Shown: positions 15,758-26,472 of the stretch, in pieces
How the letters are laid out: every line of letters begins with the position of its first letter
How positions within the stretch are numbered: the stretch's first letter is position 1
DNA from: a bacterium
GTDB lineage: Bacteria > Desulfobacterota > Deferrisomatia > Deferrisomatales > BM512
Length of the DNA stretch: 64,000 nucleotides
Direction: 5' to 3'
Assembly: GCA_004322275.1 (NCBI GenBank)
Contig: SCTA01000018.1
Span: forward strand, 62,001 to 126,000
Made by a program: the position numbers and the translations under genes
The notes under the pieces: generated by a model
What the model was told of the DNA's origin: nothing
Database searches by the model: none
Seen by the model: the letters and a program-made list of their open reading frames with translations, nothing else

Positions 15758-16513
15758 TCAGAAGGAGAGAGTTACCCCCGCATACGGCCCCCTCTGCGAA
15801 AGCTCCAGCTTCACATCGCTGTAATCGATGTTGACGCTCATCATGCGATAACCGGCGCTTATGTCAAGGAAGGGGAAGGGCGTGAAGGATATCTCGGCGA
15901 GGCCGTCGAGCACCCTGTTTCCGCCGTAGCCTATACCGGCGACCTGCGCCCTGGCTTCGAGAAGGTCGAGGAGTATGCCGACGTGGAGGCCGAGGCCCAC
16001 CATCGGAATCGGCGCGGTGAAATCCTGCGTTTCTTTGGCGGCGACGGTCTCGTTTTCTATCTCGACCGTGCCGTCCAGGTACTTGAGGTTGAATACCGGG
16101 CCGAGCGAGAAACCGGCGGCCACGTTTTCGAGGTCGATGAGGTCGTACTGGTAGGTCGCGTCGATCATGGTGTAGTCGTAGGTGAAGGAGCCCTTCTGCC
16201 CGGCGCTGACGATAACCGTATCGCCCCAGGAGATGTCTTCGGAGATGGTCTTGGTACCGTCGTAGGTGGCGGCCTGTCCGCTCACGCTTATGTGGTGGTC
16301 GCCGATGCCGAAAAAGGCGCGGACGCCGGGAATGCCCTGATCGTCGTCGACGCCGAAGTCGTCGGTGGCGCTGAACTTGGTCCCGCCGTCGATTTCGAGA
16401 TCCGCGCTGAACTTGGGCATCCAGTAGATCCCCTGAACGCCCACTTCAAGCGCGCTGGCGGCTATCGGCGTCAAAAGCGCCGCAAAAGCCGTTATGGCTA
16501 TCTTTTTTCTCAT
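15758..16513 (-). CDS. Predicted outer-membrane beta-barrel protein, unknown function
   Basis: 251 residues with a Sec signal peptide (MRKKIAITAFAALLTPIAASA). The mature part is rich in alternating strand segments (GVQGIYWMPKFSADLEI, ISVSGQAATYDGTK, DISAGYRMMSVNIDY) and ends in L-S-F, the C-terminal phenylalanine of barrel proteins. A specific family was not recognised. SD GGAGG 6 nt before the ATG. It is the upstream neighbour of no obvious partner; the DAHP synthase gene upstream of it is a separate function, 36 bp away on the same strand. Confidence 0.75.
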   Translation of the reverse strand: MRKKIAITAFAALLTPIAASALEVGVQGIYWMPKFSADLEIDGGTKFSATDDFGVDDDQGIPGVRAFFGIGDHHISVSGQAATYDGTKTISEDISWGDTVIVSAGQKGSFTYDYTMIDATYQYDLIDLENVAAGFSLGPVFNLKYLDGTVEIENETVAAKETQDFTAPIPMVGLGLHVGILLDLLEARAQVAGIGYGGNRVLDGLAEISFTPFPFLDISAGYRMMSVNIDYSDVKLELSQRGPYAGVTLSF

Positions 16514-16549
16514 CTCAAGCCTCCTTTTGTCTTTTGGTTTACTTCCCTG

Positions 16550-17563
16550 TCAGAAACTCGCAAGCGCGGATTTGAGCGCCTTTATCTCCTTCATCATTGC
16601 CGCGAAACCCTCGGGGGGAAGCGACTGCGGCCCGTCGCAGAGGGCGCGGGCGGGCTCCGGGTGCATCTCCACCATCACCCCCGCCGCCCCTACCACTATG
16701 GCGGCCTTGGCGATTACCGGTATTATCTCGCGGATGCCGATGGCGTGGCTGGGATCGACCATCACCGGCAGGTGGGTTATCTTTTTCAGGTAAGGGACGA
16801 CGCCGAGATCGAGGGTGTTGCGAAGCGCCCGCTCGAAGGTGCGAATCCCGCGCTCGCAAAGTATGACCTGATCGTTCCCCCCCGCGACCAGATACTCGGC
16901 GGCGGCCAGAAACTCTTCGAGGGTCGCGCTCATCCCGCGCTTTAAGAGAATCGGCTTTTTAATCCTGGCGGCCTCCTTCAGGAGGTCGAAATTCTGCATG
17001 TTGCGGGCGCCTATCTGTAGGCAATCGACGTATCCGGCGACGGTTTCGAGCTGGTCTATCCTCATCACCTCGGTGATTACCGGAATCCCCAGCTCTTTTT
17101 TGACCTCGCCGAGCATTTTTATGCCCTCGTAGCCGAGACCCTGAAAGGTGTGGGGGCCGGTGCGGGGCTTGAACGCGCCTCCCCTGACTATGGAAGCGCC
17201 GTTAGCCTTAGCGGTCTTCGCCGCCGAGAAGAGCTGCTCTCTGCTCTCGATGGCGCAGGGACCGGCGATTATCACCGGCTCCTCCCCCCACCCAATCTTC
17301 ACCCCCCCGACGTTTACGACGGTGTCTTCGGGGTGAAAATCCCTGCTGACGAGCTTGTAGGGCTTGGTGACGTGGATAAAATCCCTCACCCCGCCGAGGC
17401 CGCGAAAGGGAGTTTCGTCCACGTAGCCGTGGTTGCCGAGGACGCCTACGGCTACGCGGTCGCCCCCCGGTATCGGCTGCGCCTTATAGCCCTGCGCCTC
17501 TATCGCCGCGACCAGCGTCTTTAGCTGCTCCGGCGTCGCGTGGTGCTCCATCACGATGAGCAT
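16550..17563 (-). CDS. aroF: 3-deoxy-7-phosphoheptulonate (DAHP) synthase
   Basis: First step of aromatic amino acid biosynthesis: phosphoenolpyruvate plus erythrose 4-phosphate. 337 residues. It is the class I subtype with an N-terminal ferredoxin-like (FL) regulatory extension (about 1-70), as in Thermotoga/Bacillus enzymes, and not the AroG/H/F type of E. coli. Active-site blocks are visible: GPCAIESREQ, RGGAFKPRTGPHTFQG, QIGARNMQNFDLL, KRGMSATLEEFL, PVMVDPSHAIG and GVMVEMHPEP. The ATG at 17563 has GGAG SD; the TTG 4 codons upstream is not needed. The FL domain suggests feedback control by an aromatic amino acid. Confidence 0.93.
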   Translation of the reverse strand: MLIVMEHHATPEQLKTLVAAIEAQGYKAQPIPGGDRVAVGVLGNHGYVDETPFRGLGGVRDFIHVTKPYKLVSRDFHPEDTVVNVGGVKIGWGEEPVIIAGPCAIESREQLFSAAKTAKANGASIVRGGAFKPRTGPHTFQGLGYEGIKMLGEVKKELGIPVITEVMRIDQLETVAGYVDCLQIGARNMQNFDLLKEAARIKKPILLKRGMSATLEEFLAAAEYLVAGGNDQVILCERGIRTFERALRNTLDLGVVPYLKKITHLPVMVDPSHAIGIREIIPVIAKAAIVVGAAGVMVEMHPEPARALCDGPQSLPPEGFAAMMKEIKALKSALASF

Positions 17564-17641
17564 TTCTCTCTCCAAAACCTCGCAAGCCGGGAACTAAACC
17601 TCAGCCCGGTTAAACCAAATTACCACGATAGCCCCGGCCCC

Positions 17642-18103
17642 TCAAGCGCACACATCGGCTTCGACGCCGTGGGTGACTTCGAGAAGCTTTTCTACCGTGA
17701 CCGGAACGGCGCTGTGGTCGTTGCCGGCGGCGGCGTAAACCACCCCGAAACGGCGCATGGAGGAATCGACGACGAGGGCAAGCTCCTTCGGAAGGAGAAA
17801 GGGGCAGACGCCTCCCGGCCTGTACCCGGTATGGGCGAAGACCTCCTCCTCGCCGGGGAGGCGGACCTTGCCCGATAGCCCGAGCGCCCTCTTGAGGGCC
17901 GACCCCTTCACCCGCAGGTCTCCCGAAGTCACCACCGCGACGGGCTTTTCGCCGACGATGAAGAGCACCGTCTTCGCTATCTGCCCCACCGCGCACCCCA
18001 CCGCGAGGGCGGCGGTCTCGGAGGTGGGGGTGGGCTCGGCGAACTCCAGCACCTCTATCCCCTTTGAAGAAAGGAAAAGTCTTACGTCTTCTATCGTCGG
18101 CAT
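17642..18103 (-). CDS. YbaK/EbsC-family aminoacyl-tRNA deacylase
   Basis: Trans-editing domain that hydrolyses mischarged tRNA, typically Cys- or Ala-tRNA(Pro). 153 residues, a stand-alone YbaK fold. Key pieces are the substrate lysine in Q-I-A-K-T-V-L-F, VTSGDLRVKGSALKRALG, the glycine-rich TGYRPGGVCPFLLP loop and VYAAAGNDHSAV near the C-terminus. Upstream of aroF on the same strand with a 78-bp gap. Exact tRNA specificity cannot be read from the sequence. Confidence 0.88.
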   Translation of the reverse strand: MPTIEDVRLFLSSKGIEVLEFAEPTPTSETAALAVGCAVGQIAKTVLFIVGEKPVAVVTSGDLRVKGSALKRALGLSGKVRLPGEEEVFAHTGYRPGGVCPFLLPKELALVVDSSMRRFGVVYAAAGNDHSAVPVTVEKLLEVTHGVEADVCA

Positions 18104-18206
18104 TTTTGCTCCGTTTCAGATTTTACAGGCGGATGTATTGTCGCGGGTACGCTACGCGCCGTCAAGAAGTTGAGTGAAACTGCGCCGATGTGTACAATCA
18201 CCTATT

Positions 18207-19496
18207 ATGACTACCCCCTTTACCTTCATACATGCCGCCGACCTGCATCTCGACACTCCCTTCAAGGGGGTCTTGGCCAAAAACCCCGAGGTGGCGGCGC
18301 TCCTGCGCGATGCGACCCTGAGGGCGTTCGACTCGCTCATAGAGCTTTGCCTCAGCGAAAAAGCCGCCTTTCTGCTTATCGCGGGAGACCTCTTCGACGG
18401 GCCGGAGCACGGAATCCGCGCCGCGCTGGCGCTGCAAAGGGGGTTCGGACGGCTGGACAAGGCGGGGATACGGGTCTTTATCGTCCTCGGAAACCACGAC
18501 CCTCTCTATAAAGAGCTCCTGAACAAATGGCGGGCAAAGAACGGCTTCGGTCCCAACGTAACTGTTTTCGGGCCGGAGCCTGCGACAGTCCCGGTCGAAA
18601 GGGACGGCGAAAAACTCGCCCTCGTTCACGGAGTCAGCTACAAAAAACGAGAGGAGACCGGCGATCTCGCCTCGCTCCTCAAGCGGGCGAAAGAAGATGT
18701 TTTTCAGATCGGCCTCGTCCACGCTACCGTCGGAAAGGCGGACGGACAGCAGCCCTATGCCCCCTCCTCCCTGGAAACGCTAAGGGCTTCCGGGCTCGAC
18801 TACTGGGCGCTGGGCCACGTCCACACCCACGCCGTCATCAGCGAAGAAAACCCGGCCGTCGTCTACCCCGGCAACCTTCAGGCCCTCTCGCCGAGGGAAA
18901 CCGGCGAGCGCGGCGCTTACGTGGTGAAGGTCGACGCGGCGCGCAGTACGAAGCTCGACTTCGTCCCCCTCGATTGCCTCCGCCAGAGCAGAAAGACAGT
19001 TTCCCTTGAGGGTTCAGACGATCTTCTCTTTCTTTCTTCGCTTCTCTCAAAGGCCAAAGAGGAGGCGCTGAGAGAGGCGGGCGGCAGGCCGGTCGTCCTC
19101 AGAGCCGTTTTAAAGGGAGCCACTGCCCTTTACGGGGAACTGACGGCGCAGGGAGAGCTCGATCAGCTGGTTTCCCAATTGAGGGAAGAGGCGGCGGGGA
19201 GCGAGCCCCTCTTGTGGTGGAACAGGATCGACGTCGAAGTTACTCCGGTAATCGACATAGCCGAGCTTAAGGAAAGGCAGGGTTTCGAGGCGGAACTGAT
19301 CGGGCTCGTCGAGACCCTCGGAGGTGACGCGGAAGCGCTTGGGGCTTTCTCCAGAGAATGCTGGGGCGACCTTTACGGTAAACAGCCGCAATTGAGAAAA
19401 TTCGCCCCCCCGGCCCCCGAAGGCGAGGACCTTTTCGCCGAGCTGCTGGCCGCCCGCGATCTCGCCCTCGAAAAGCTGACGGAGCCCGGCGAATGA
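18207..19496 (+). CDS. SbcD/YhaO-like metallophosphoesterase (DNA repair exonuclease subunit)
   Basis: Calcineurin-like phosphoesterase, 429 residues. Metal-binding motifs appear in order: HAADLHLD (about 9-16), AGDLFDG, GNHDP, then GHVHTHAV. Family members (SbcD, Mre11, YhaO) act as nucleases with an SMC-like ATPase partner, and the next gene encodes one with a 4-bp overlap. The ATG at 18207 is chosen because the conserved domain begins right after it; an in-frame GTG at 18174 is possible and neither has a clear SD. The C-terminal half is divergent from SbcD, so YhaO-like is the safer label. Confidence 0.87.
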   Translation: MTTPFTFIHAADLHLDTPFKGVLAKNPEVAALLRDATLRAFDSLIELCLSEKAAFLLIAGDLFDGPEHGIRAALALQRGFGRLDKAGIRVFIVLGNHDPLYKELLNKWRAKNGFGPNVTVFGPEPATVPVERDGEKLALVHGVSYKKREETGDLASLLKRAKEDVFQIGLVHATVGKADGQQPYAPSSLETLRASGLDYWALGHVHTHAVISEENPAVVYPGNLQALSPRETGERGAYVVKVDAARSTKLDFVPLDCLRQSRKTVSLEGSDDLLFLSSLLSKAKEEALREAGGRPVVLRAVLKGATALYGELTAQGELDQLVSQLREEAAGSEPLLWWNRIDVEVTPVIDIAELKERQGFEAELIGLVETLGGDAEALGAFSRECWGDLYGKQPQLRKFAPPAPEGEDLFAELLAARDLALEKLTEPGE

Positions 19497-22420
19497 AGAT
19501 CACCGGCTGGCAGATCGACGGCTACGGAGTCTTTTCGGGCTACCGTGAGGAAAACCTGGGAGCGGGGCTCAACGTCTTTTGCGGCCCGAACGAGGCGGGA
19601 AAGTCCACCCTCCTCGCCTTTTTGCGCGGCGTCCTCTTCGGCTTTCCGGGGGCCAGGCAGGGCGGTCCCCTTCCGGCTCTCAACGGCGGCGCGCACGGCG
19701 GCAAGGTTTTCCTGGAAAGCGGCGGCGAAAGGTGGACCGTAAGCAGAAGGCCGGGCAAGAGCAACTTCTCCCTAACACGCCCCGACGGAACCGCGGGCAC
19801 CGAAGAGGAGCTGAAAAAGCTCCTCCACGAGTTCGACGAAAAGAGCTACCGCGCCGTCTTCGGCTTCGATTTAGGCGATCTGGCGGAGTTCGAGGTGCTG
19901 GGCGAAAACAGGACGGCCGACGACAGGGCGGGAAAAGACAGGATCAGGGACAAGCTCTTCAGCGCGGGCGTGAGCGGGGCGGGGACCTCGGCGAAAGACG
20001 CCGAATCCTCGCTGAGAAAAGAGATGGAAGCCATCCTGAAGCCAAAAACCGGCGGGCTGATCAATGACGCGCTCTCCCAGCTCCGCGCGCTCGAAGCGGA
20101 GCTTAAAAAACTTGAGGAAAACGCCGAAGGGTACGCAGCAAAAGTCATTCAGGCGGATGAGATCAGGGTCGAAATCGAAAGATTGACCGCCGAAAAAGAG
20201 ATATTGACCAACGATAAGGCCCGGCTCGAGCTGTTGGTAGCCCTCTGGGGACCGTTCAGCCGTAAGAAGTCCGCCGGGGTCGAGCTGTCAAACCTCGGCG
20301 CTCCGCCTGTATTCCCCCAAAACGGCCTTGAGACTCTCGCCACCCTGGAAAGCGCGGTTGAAAATGCCCGCAACTCCCTCGACAGGGCGAAGGAGGATGC
20401 CGAAAAGCTGCGAAGACAGCTCGGCCAGCTCGATCCGGACCTCGGGCTCGCCGCCGCGGAACCGGTTCTGAGGCCTCTCAACGCGCAGATACCCGTCCAT
20501 CGCGAAAGAGTCAAAAACGCCCTGGCGGCAGCGGAGGAAGCGGACAAGGCCGGCAGGGAGGCTAAAGCGGGGCTGGCCCGCCTCGGCGCGGGCTGGGACG
20601 AGGAGAGACTCGGTCGCCTCGCCTTCGGCGTCGAGTCCGAAAACAAGGCCCGCGAGTGGGCGGAAAAATTCAGGCACGCCGAGGAAAGCGCGCGCGAAGC
20701 AAAGCGGCGTCTCGACGAGGCGAAAACCGGCCTCGAAAAGCTGCCTCCCCTCTCCATAAGCGTCGAGGACCCCCCGGAAGCGCTGATAAGGCTGGCGGAC
20801 CTGAAAGAACCCGCCCGCCAAGCCCGCGAACGGCGCGACGCTCCGCCGCCGCCTTTTATACTGATCTGCGCGCTTCTCGGCGTCGCGCTTGCGGCCGGAG
20901 CAGCCCTTGCGCCTTTGGCCGCTTTCCCTGCGGCCGCGCTCCTGATCGCCGCGGCAACGCTTTATTTCCTGAACTCGCGCGACAAAAAACGCCTCGCAAA
21001 GCAGGTGGCCGCTTCCGCCGCGTTCTTCGGCCTACCCCCCCTCCCCACTCCGGGCGAAATCGAGCGCGTCGAAGCCGAACTCCGGCGTTTTGGAGAAGTT
21101 AAAGCCTGCGAGGCCGGTCTTCACGCCGCAAAAGCCGGTCTGGCGAGCGCAGAAGAACTTCTCGACAGACTGACGGAAGACTGGAAGGAAGAATCTTCCG
21201 CCCTCGGCGGAGGCGATTACCCTCCTGCAACCTTTCTGGAGCTTCTGCGCGAGGGCGAAAGGGCGAGAAACGCCCTTGCAAACGCAAAACTTAAAGCCGG
21301 GTACGCCGAAAAGCTGCGCGAAGAGTCGGCGGACTGGGAAGAGGCGGCCGCAAAGACCCTGTCGTCCCTCGGGGAGAGGTTTGCCGCACAAAACCGCAGC
21401 GAACCGCTCCTTGACGCTATCGAGCTTGCGTATGAGAAAGCTGCGGAGGCCAGAGAAGCGCTGGAAGAGAAAAACCGCCTCCGGTCCGCCCTTGGGGGAG
21501 AAGAGGAGGAGCTTGAAAGGCTGTCCGCCGCGTTCGCAGGAGCCCAAGACAGGCTGGACAAACTGCTCGTCTCCGCCGGAACCGCCGACGCGCAGGGGTT
21601 CAGGGCTTCGGCCTCCCTTTACGCGCAGGCGCGCGACCTGAAAAAGGAAATGGCCCTCTGCGAGGCGCAGATTACCGAAAGCCTGGGGGAAGGCGAAGCC
21701 GCTAAAGCCATTCTCAGCGCCCTTTCTCTGGGACAGAAGGTTCAGTGGGAAATCGAGCTTGCCGAAACGAAGGAAAAAACAAGAGAGCTTGAAGCGGCTC
21801 TTGGCGACGCGAGGCAAAGGTTCGGACGCATTAGCGTACAGATGGAGAGCATCGAATCTTCCTCCGAAATGGCCGGGCTTGCGCAGAAAATCGAGTCCCT
21901 GAGAGCCGAAATCCTCGACAGTGCCCGGCGATGGCGAATTTTATCCCTCGCGAAGAGCCTCATCCGCGCCTCTCTGGACAAATACACGCTGGAAAGGCAG
22001 CCGGCGGTCCTCGAAAAAGCCTCCAAAATCCTTTCACAGATAACCGGCGGGCGCTTTATGCGGATTCTGCCCTCGCAGGAAGGGGAAAAGCCCGATCTGG
22101 CCGCTGTAAAATTTGACGGGGAACGGCTTTTGACCGGGCAGCTCTCCCGGGGGACGAAAGAGGAGCTTTACCTCTCCCTCCGCCTCGCTCTGGCCCACGA
22201 TTTCGGAGAAAAAACAGGCCGCCTCCCCCTTATCCTCGACGACGTTTTCGTGAACTTCGATCCGGCAAGGGCGGCAGCGTCCCTGCGCGCCGTCGCCGAC
22301 TACGCCGGAGACGGACAGGCCATCCTCTTCACCTGCCACCCGGAGACCGTCGGGAGGATAAAAAACTCCGGCATTACCGCAAACTTTTTTGAACTAGGCC
22401 CCCCTTCCCTGCCCTCCTGA
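19493..22420 (+). CDS. YhaN/SbcC-like AAA ATPase with central hydrophobic hairpin
   Basis: 975 residues. The N-terminal ATPase half has Walker A G-P-N-E-A-G-K-S-T (about 31-39). Long coiled coils (about 160-430 and 500-850) are broken by two hydrophobic helices near 450-490 (FILICALLGVALAAGAALAPL and AALLIAAATLYFLN). The C-terminal half has a signature-like L-S-R-G-T-K-E-E-L and Walker B L-P-L-I-L-D-D-V-F. This is the SMC/Rad50 plan, and the membrane-like hairpin is typical of YhaN rather than SbcC. ATG overlaps the stop of the phosphoesterase gene, so the two proteins are made together and probably form an SbcCD-type complex in DNA end processing. Confidence 0.88.
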   Translation: MKITGWQIDGYGVFSGYREENLGAGLNVFCGPNEAGKSTLLAFLRGVLFGFPGARQGGPLPALNGGAHGGKVFLESGGERWTVSRRPGKSNFSLTRPDGTAGTEEELKKLLHEFDEKSYRAVFGFDLGDLAEFEVLGENRTADDRAGKDRIRDKLFSAGVSGAGTSAKDAESSLRKEMEAILKPKTGGLINDALSQLRALEAELKKLEENAEGYAAKVIQADEIRVEIERLTAEKEILTNDKARLELLVALWGPFSRKKSAGVELSNLGAPPVFPQNGLETLATLESAVENARNSLDRAKEDAEKLRRQLGQLDPDLGLAAAEPVLRPLNAQIPVHRERVKNALAAAEEADKAGREAKAGLARLGAGWDEERLGRLAFGVESENKAREWAEKFRHAEESAREAKRRLDEAKTGLEKLPPLSISVEDPPEALIRLADLKEPARQARERRDAPPPPFILICALLGVALAAGAALAPLAAFPAAALLIAAATLYFLNSRDKKRLAKQVAASAAFFGLPPLPTPGEIERVEAELRRFGEVKACEAGLHAAKAGLASAEELLDRLTEDWKEESSALGGGDYPPATFLELLREGERARNALANAKLKAGYAEKLREESADWEEAAAKTLSSLGERFAAQNRSEPLLDAIELAYEKAAEAREALEEKNRLRSALGGEEEELERLSAAFAGAQDRLDKLLVSAGTADAQGFRASASLYAQARDLKKEMALCEAQITESLGEGEAAKAILSALSLGQKVQWEIELAETKEKTRELEAALGDARQRFGRISVQMESIESSSEMAGLAQKIESLRAEILDSARRWRILSLAKSLIRASLDKYTLERQPAVLEKASKILSQITGGRFMRILPSQEGEKPDLAAVKFDGERLLTGQLSRGTKEELYLSLRLALAHDFGEKTGRLPLILDDVFVNFDPARAAASLRAVADYAGDGQAILFTCHPETVGRIKNSGITANFFELGPPSLPS

Positions 22421-22509
22421 GCTCCCGTCATCCGCCCCCCGGCGCAGCCATTCCCCGAAAGAGGAAGCCGGGACTCGCGGCAGATTTCCAGTAGCCTCAC
22501 CCAAAAGTG

Positions 22510-22537
22510 TTGTACCCCCGCGCAAGTGTGTTAAACT
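22510..22537 (+). promoter_or_regulatory. Sigma-70-type promoter for xerC
   Basis: TTGTAC (22510-22515), a 16-bp spacer, TAAACT (22532-22537), 38 bp before the xerC ATG and downstream of the YhaN-like stop. It may also serve hslV-hslU-arg. Confidence 0.5.
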
Positions 22538-22574
22538 ACTTGTTTCCCCTCGGCGGAAAATCAAGAGGGCGTAG

Positions 22575-23504
22575 ATGAAAAGCGGCGGCGAAGAAAATCC
22601 GGTGCGCAGAACCGACCCCCTCATAGAGGAGTTCTGCTCGCACCTCACCTATGAGCGGAACGCCTCGGCGCACACGGTGCGGAACTACCGGCGCGACCTC
22701 GAAGCCTTCGCTGCGAAAACGGCCTCGGGCGAGGAGAAGGGCGCCGCCCTCTGGTCGAAGATCGAGCCGGGAGACGTGCGGGCCTACGTGGGCTCCATGC
22801 ACCTGACGCACATGAAATCCTCGATGCAGAGGAACCTTTGCGCCATAAAATCCTTCTTCAAGTATCTGGTGAGGGAGGGTCATCTGGGATCGAGCCCGGC
22901 GGAGACGGTGGCCTCGCCGAAGCTGCCGAAAAAGCTGCCGGAGTTCATGCCCGTGGACGAGGTTTTCCTGCTCCTCGACAGCGTGAGGGAGGAGGGGCTT
23001 TCGGGGGCGAGGGACAAGGCGATTCTGGAGCTTCTCTACGCAACCGGCGTCCGCGTGAGCGAGCTTACGGCGCTCAGCGTGAAGGACCTCGACCTGACGA
23101 ACCTTACCGCCAGGGTCAAGGGCAAGGGGAAGGTCGAACGGGAGGTGGTGCTCACCTCTCCCTCGGCGAAGGCCGTGTCGGAGTACTTCCGGGAGCGCAG
23201 GGAAGCGGGGTTTCCCCCCGATTACGAAGCGCCGGTCTTCCTGAACGCGAGGGGAGGAAGGCTGACCGACCGGAGCGTCCGGCGGATACTTAACGAGTGG
23301 CTGATGCGGGCGGCGATTTCGCGCAGGGTAAGCCCCCACACCCTCCGTCACACCTTCGCGACCCATCTCCTCGGAGGCGGGGCTGACCTCAGGGGCATTC
23401 AGGAGTTGCTGGGCCACAAGAGCCTTTCGACGACGCAGAAGTACACCCATCTCGGCATCGAAAAGCTTATGGAGGTTTACGACAAGGCTCACCCCAGAGC
23501 TTAG
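22575..23504 (+). CDS. xerC: XerC/XerD-type tyrosine recombinase
   Basis: Resolves chromosome dimers at dif with a partner recombinase. 309 residues. The N-terminal SAM-like core-binding domain spans about 12-105, the catalytic domain about 125-300. Catalytic residues are visible: the Arg in T-G-V-R-V-S-E-L, the Lys in KGKGKVER, H-T-L-R-H, G-H-K-S and the nucleophile Tyr in Q-K-Y-T-H-L. Its position directly before hslV-hslU is the common arrangement for XerC. XerD cannot be excluded on sequence alone. No phage or integron genes are nearby. Confidence 0.92.
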   Translation: MKSGGEENPVRRTDPLIEEFCSHLTYERNASAHTVRNYRRDLEAFAAKTASGEEKGAALWSKIEPGDVRAYVGSMHLTHMKSSMQRNLCAIKSFFKYLVREGHLGSSPAETVASPKLPKKLPEFMPVDEVFLLLDSVREEGLSGARDKAILELLYATGVRVSELTALSVKDLDLTNLTARVKGKGKVEREVVLTSPSAKAVSEYFRERREAGFPPDYEAPVFLNARGGRLTDRSVRRILNEWLMRAAISRRVSPHTLRHTFATHLLGGGADLRGIQELLGHKSLSTTQKYTHLGIEKLMEVYDKAHPRA

Positions 23505-23664
23505 GGGACCACGGGCAACGCAAAGAGAGCCTCCCCCTCGGAAGGATCGGGGAGCAGGGTTTGTTTTTAAATCCGGCATACTATTTCGGTGAAGGGCAAG
23601 GAGTCCGCAGGGCGCGCTACGAGACAGTATCGTTTATACGGCGAGGAGCGCGCACGAGAAACGA

Positions 23665-23687
23665 CCCCCGGTAAATACTTCCGGGGG
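23665..23687 (+). other. Hairpin in the hslV leader
   Basis: CCCCCGG pairs with CCGGGGG across a 9-nt loop, 40 bp before hslV, with no T tract after it. The 223-bp gap between xerC and hslV otherwise shows no gene. Confidence 0.4.
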
Positions 23688-23727
23688 CAGGCATAGCCGA
23701 AAGAGAAGCCGGACTGGAGAAGAGGAA

Positions 23728-24276
23728 ATGGAAGAACAGGCGAAATTTCACGGTACGACCATCGTTTGCGTAAGGAAAGGCGAAGAGGTAGCCATGGCCG
23801 GGGACGGCCAGGTCACCTTCGGCGCGACGATCCTCAAGGGAAACGCAAAGAAGGTCCGCCACCTCCTCGGGGGAAAGGTGCTGGCCGGTTTCGCGGGGGC
23901 AACGGCGGACGCCTTCACCCTCATAGAGCGGTTCGAGGGCAAGCTCGACGTGCATCGGGGAAACCTCCGGCGGGCGGCGGTAGAACTGGCGAAAGACTGG
24001 CGCACCGACAAGTACCTCAGAAGGCTGGAGGCGATGCTGCTCATCGCCGACAAGGAGGCGACCCTCATCCTCTCCGGCACCGGCGACGTGGTCGAGCCTA
24101 CCGAGGGTGTTGCCGCCATAGGCTCGGGCGGGCCTTTCGCCCTTTCCTCGGGGCTGGCCCTTTACGAGCACACGGATTACACGCCGGAGAAGATAGCAGC
24201 CGAGGCGCTACTCATGGCGGCGAGGATATGCATCTACACCAATTCAAACATCGAGCTTCTCAAGCTGGAGCAGTGA
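23728..24276 (+). CDS. hslV: ATP-dependent protease peptidase subunit HslV
   Basis: Proteasome-like threonine peptidase that forms the HslVU (ClpQY) protease with HslU. 182 residues. After removal of a 9-residue propeptide (MEEQAKFHG) the mature chain would start with the catalytic Thr of T-T-I-V-C-V. Other family blocks: [36 protein letters not shown] and the C-terminal ICIYTN. SD GAGG 4 nt before ATG. hslU starts 1 bp after the stop, so synthesis is coupled. Confidence 0.97.
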   Translation: MEEQAKFHGTTIVCVRKGEEVAMAGDGQVTFGATILKGNAKKVRHLLGGKVLAGFAGATADAFTLIERFEGKLDVHRGNLRRAAVELAKDWRTDKYLRRLEAMLLIADKEATLILSGTGDVVEPTEGVAAIGSGGPFALSSGLALYEHTDYTPEKIAAEALLMAARICIYTNSNIELLKLEQ

Positions 24277-24277
24277 C

Positions 24278-26469
<2,192 letters not shown>

Positions 26470-26472
26470 ATT

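Noticed and set aside
22575-23504. XerC-like recombinase as a phage or integron integrase
   Set aside because: It sits in the conserved xerC-hslV-hslU order with no phage genes or attachment repeats nearby.
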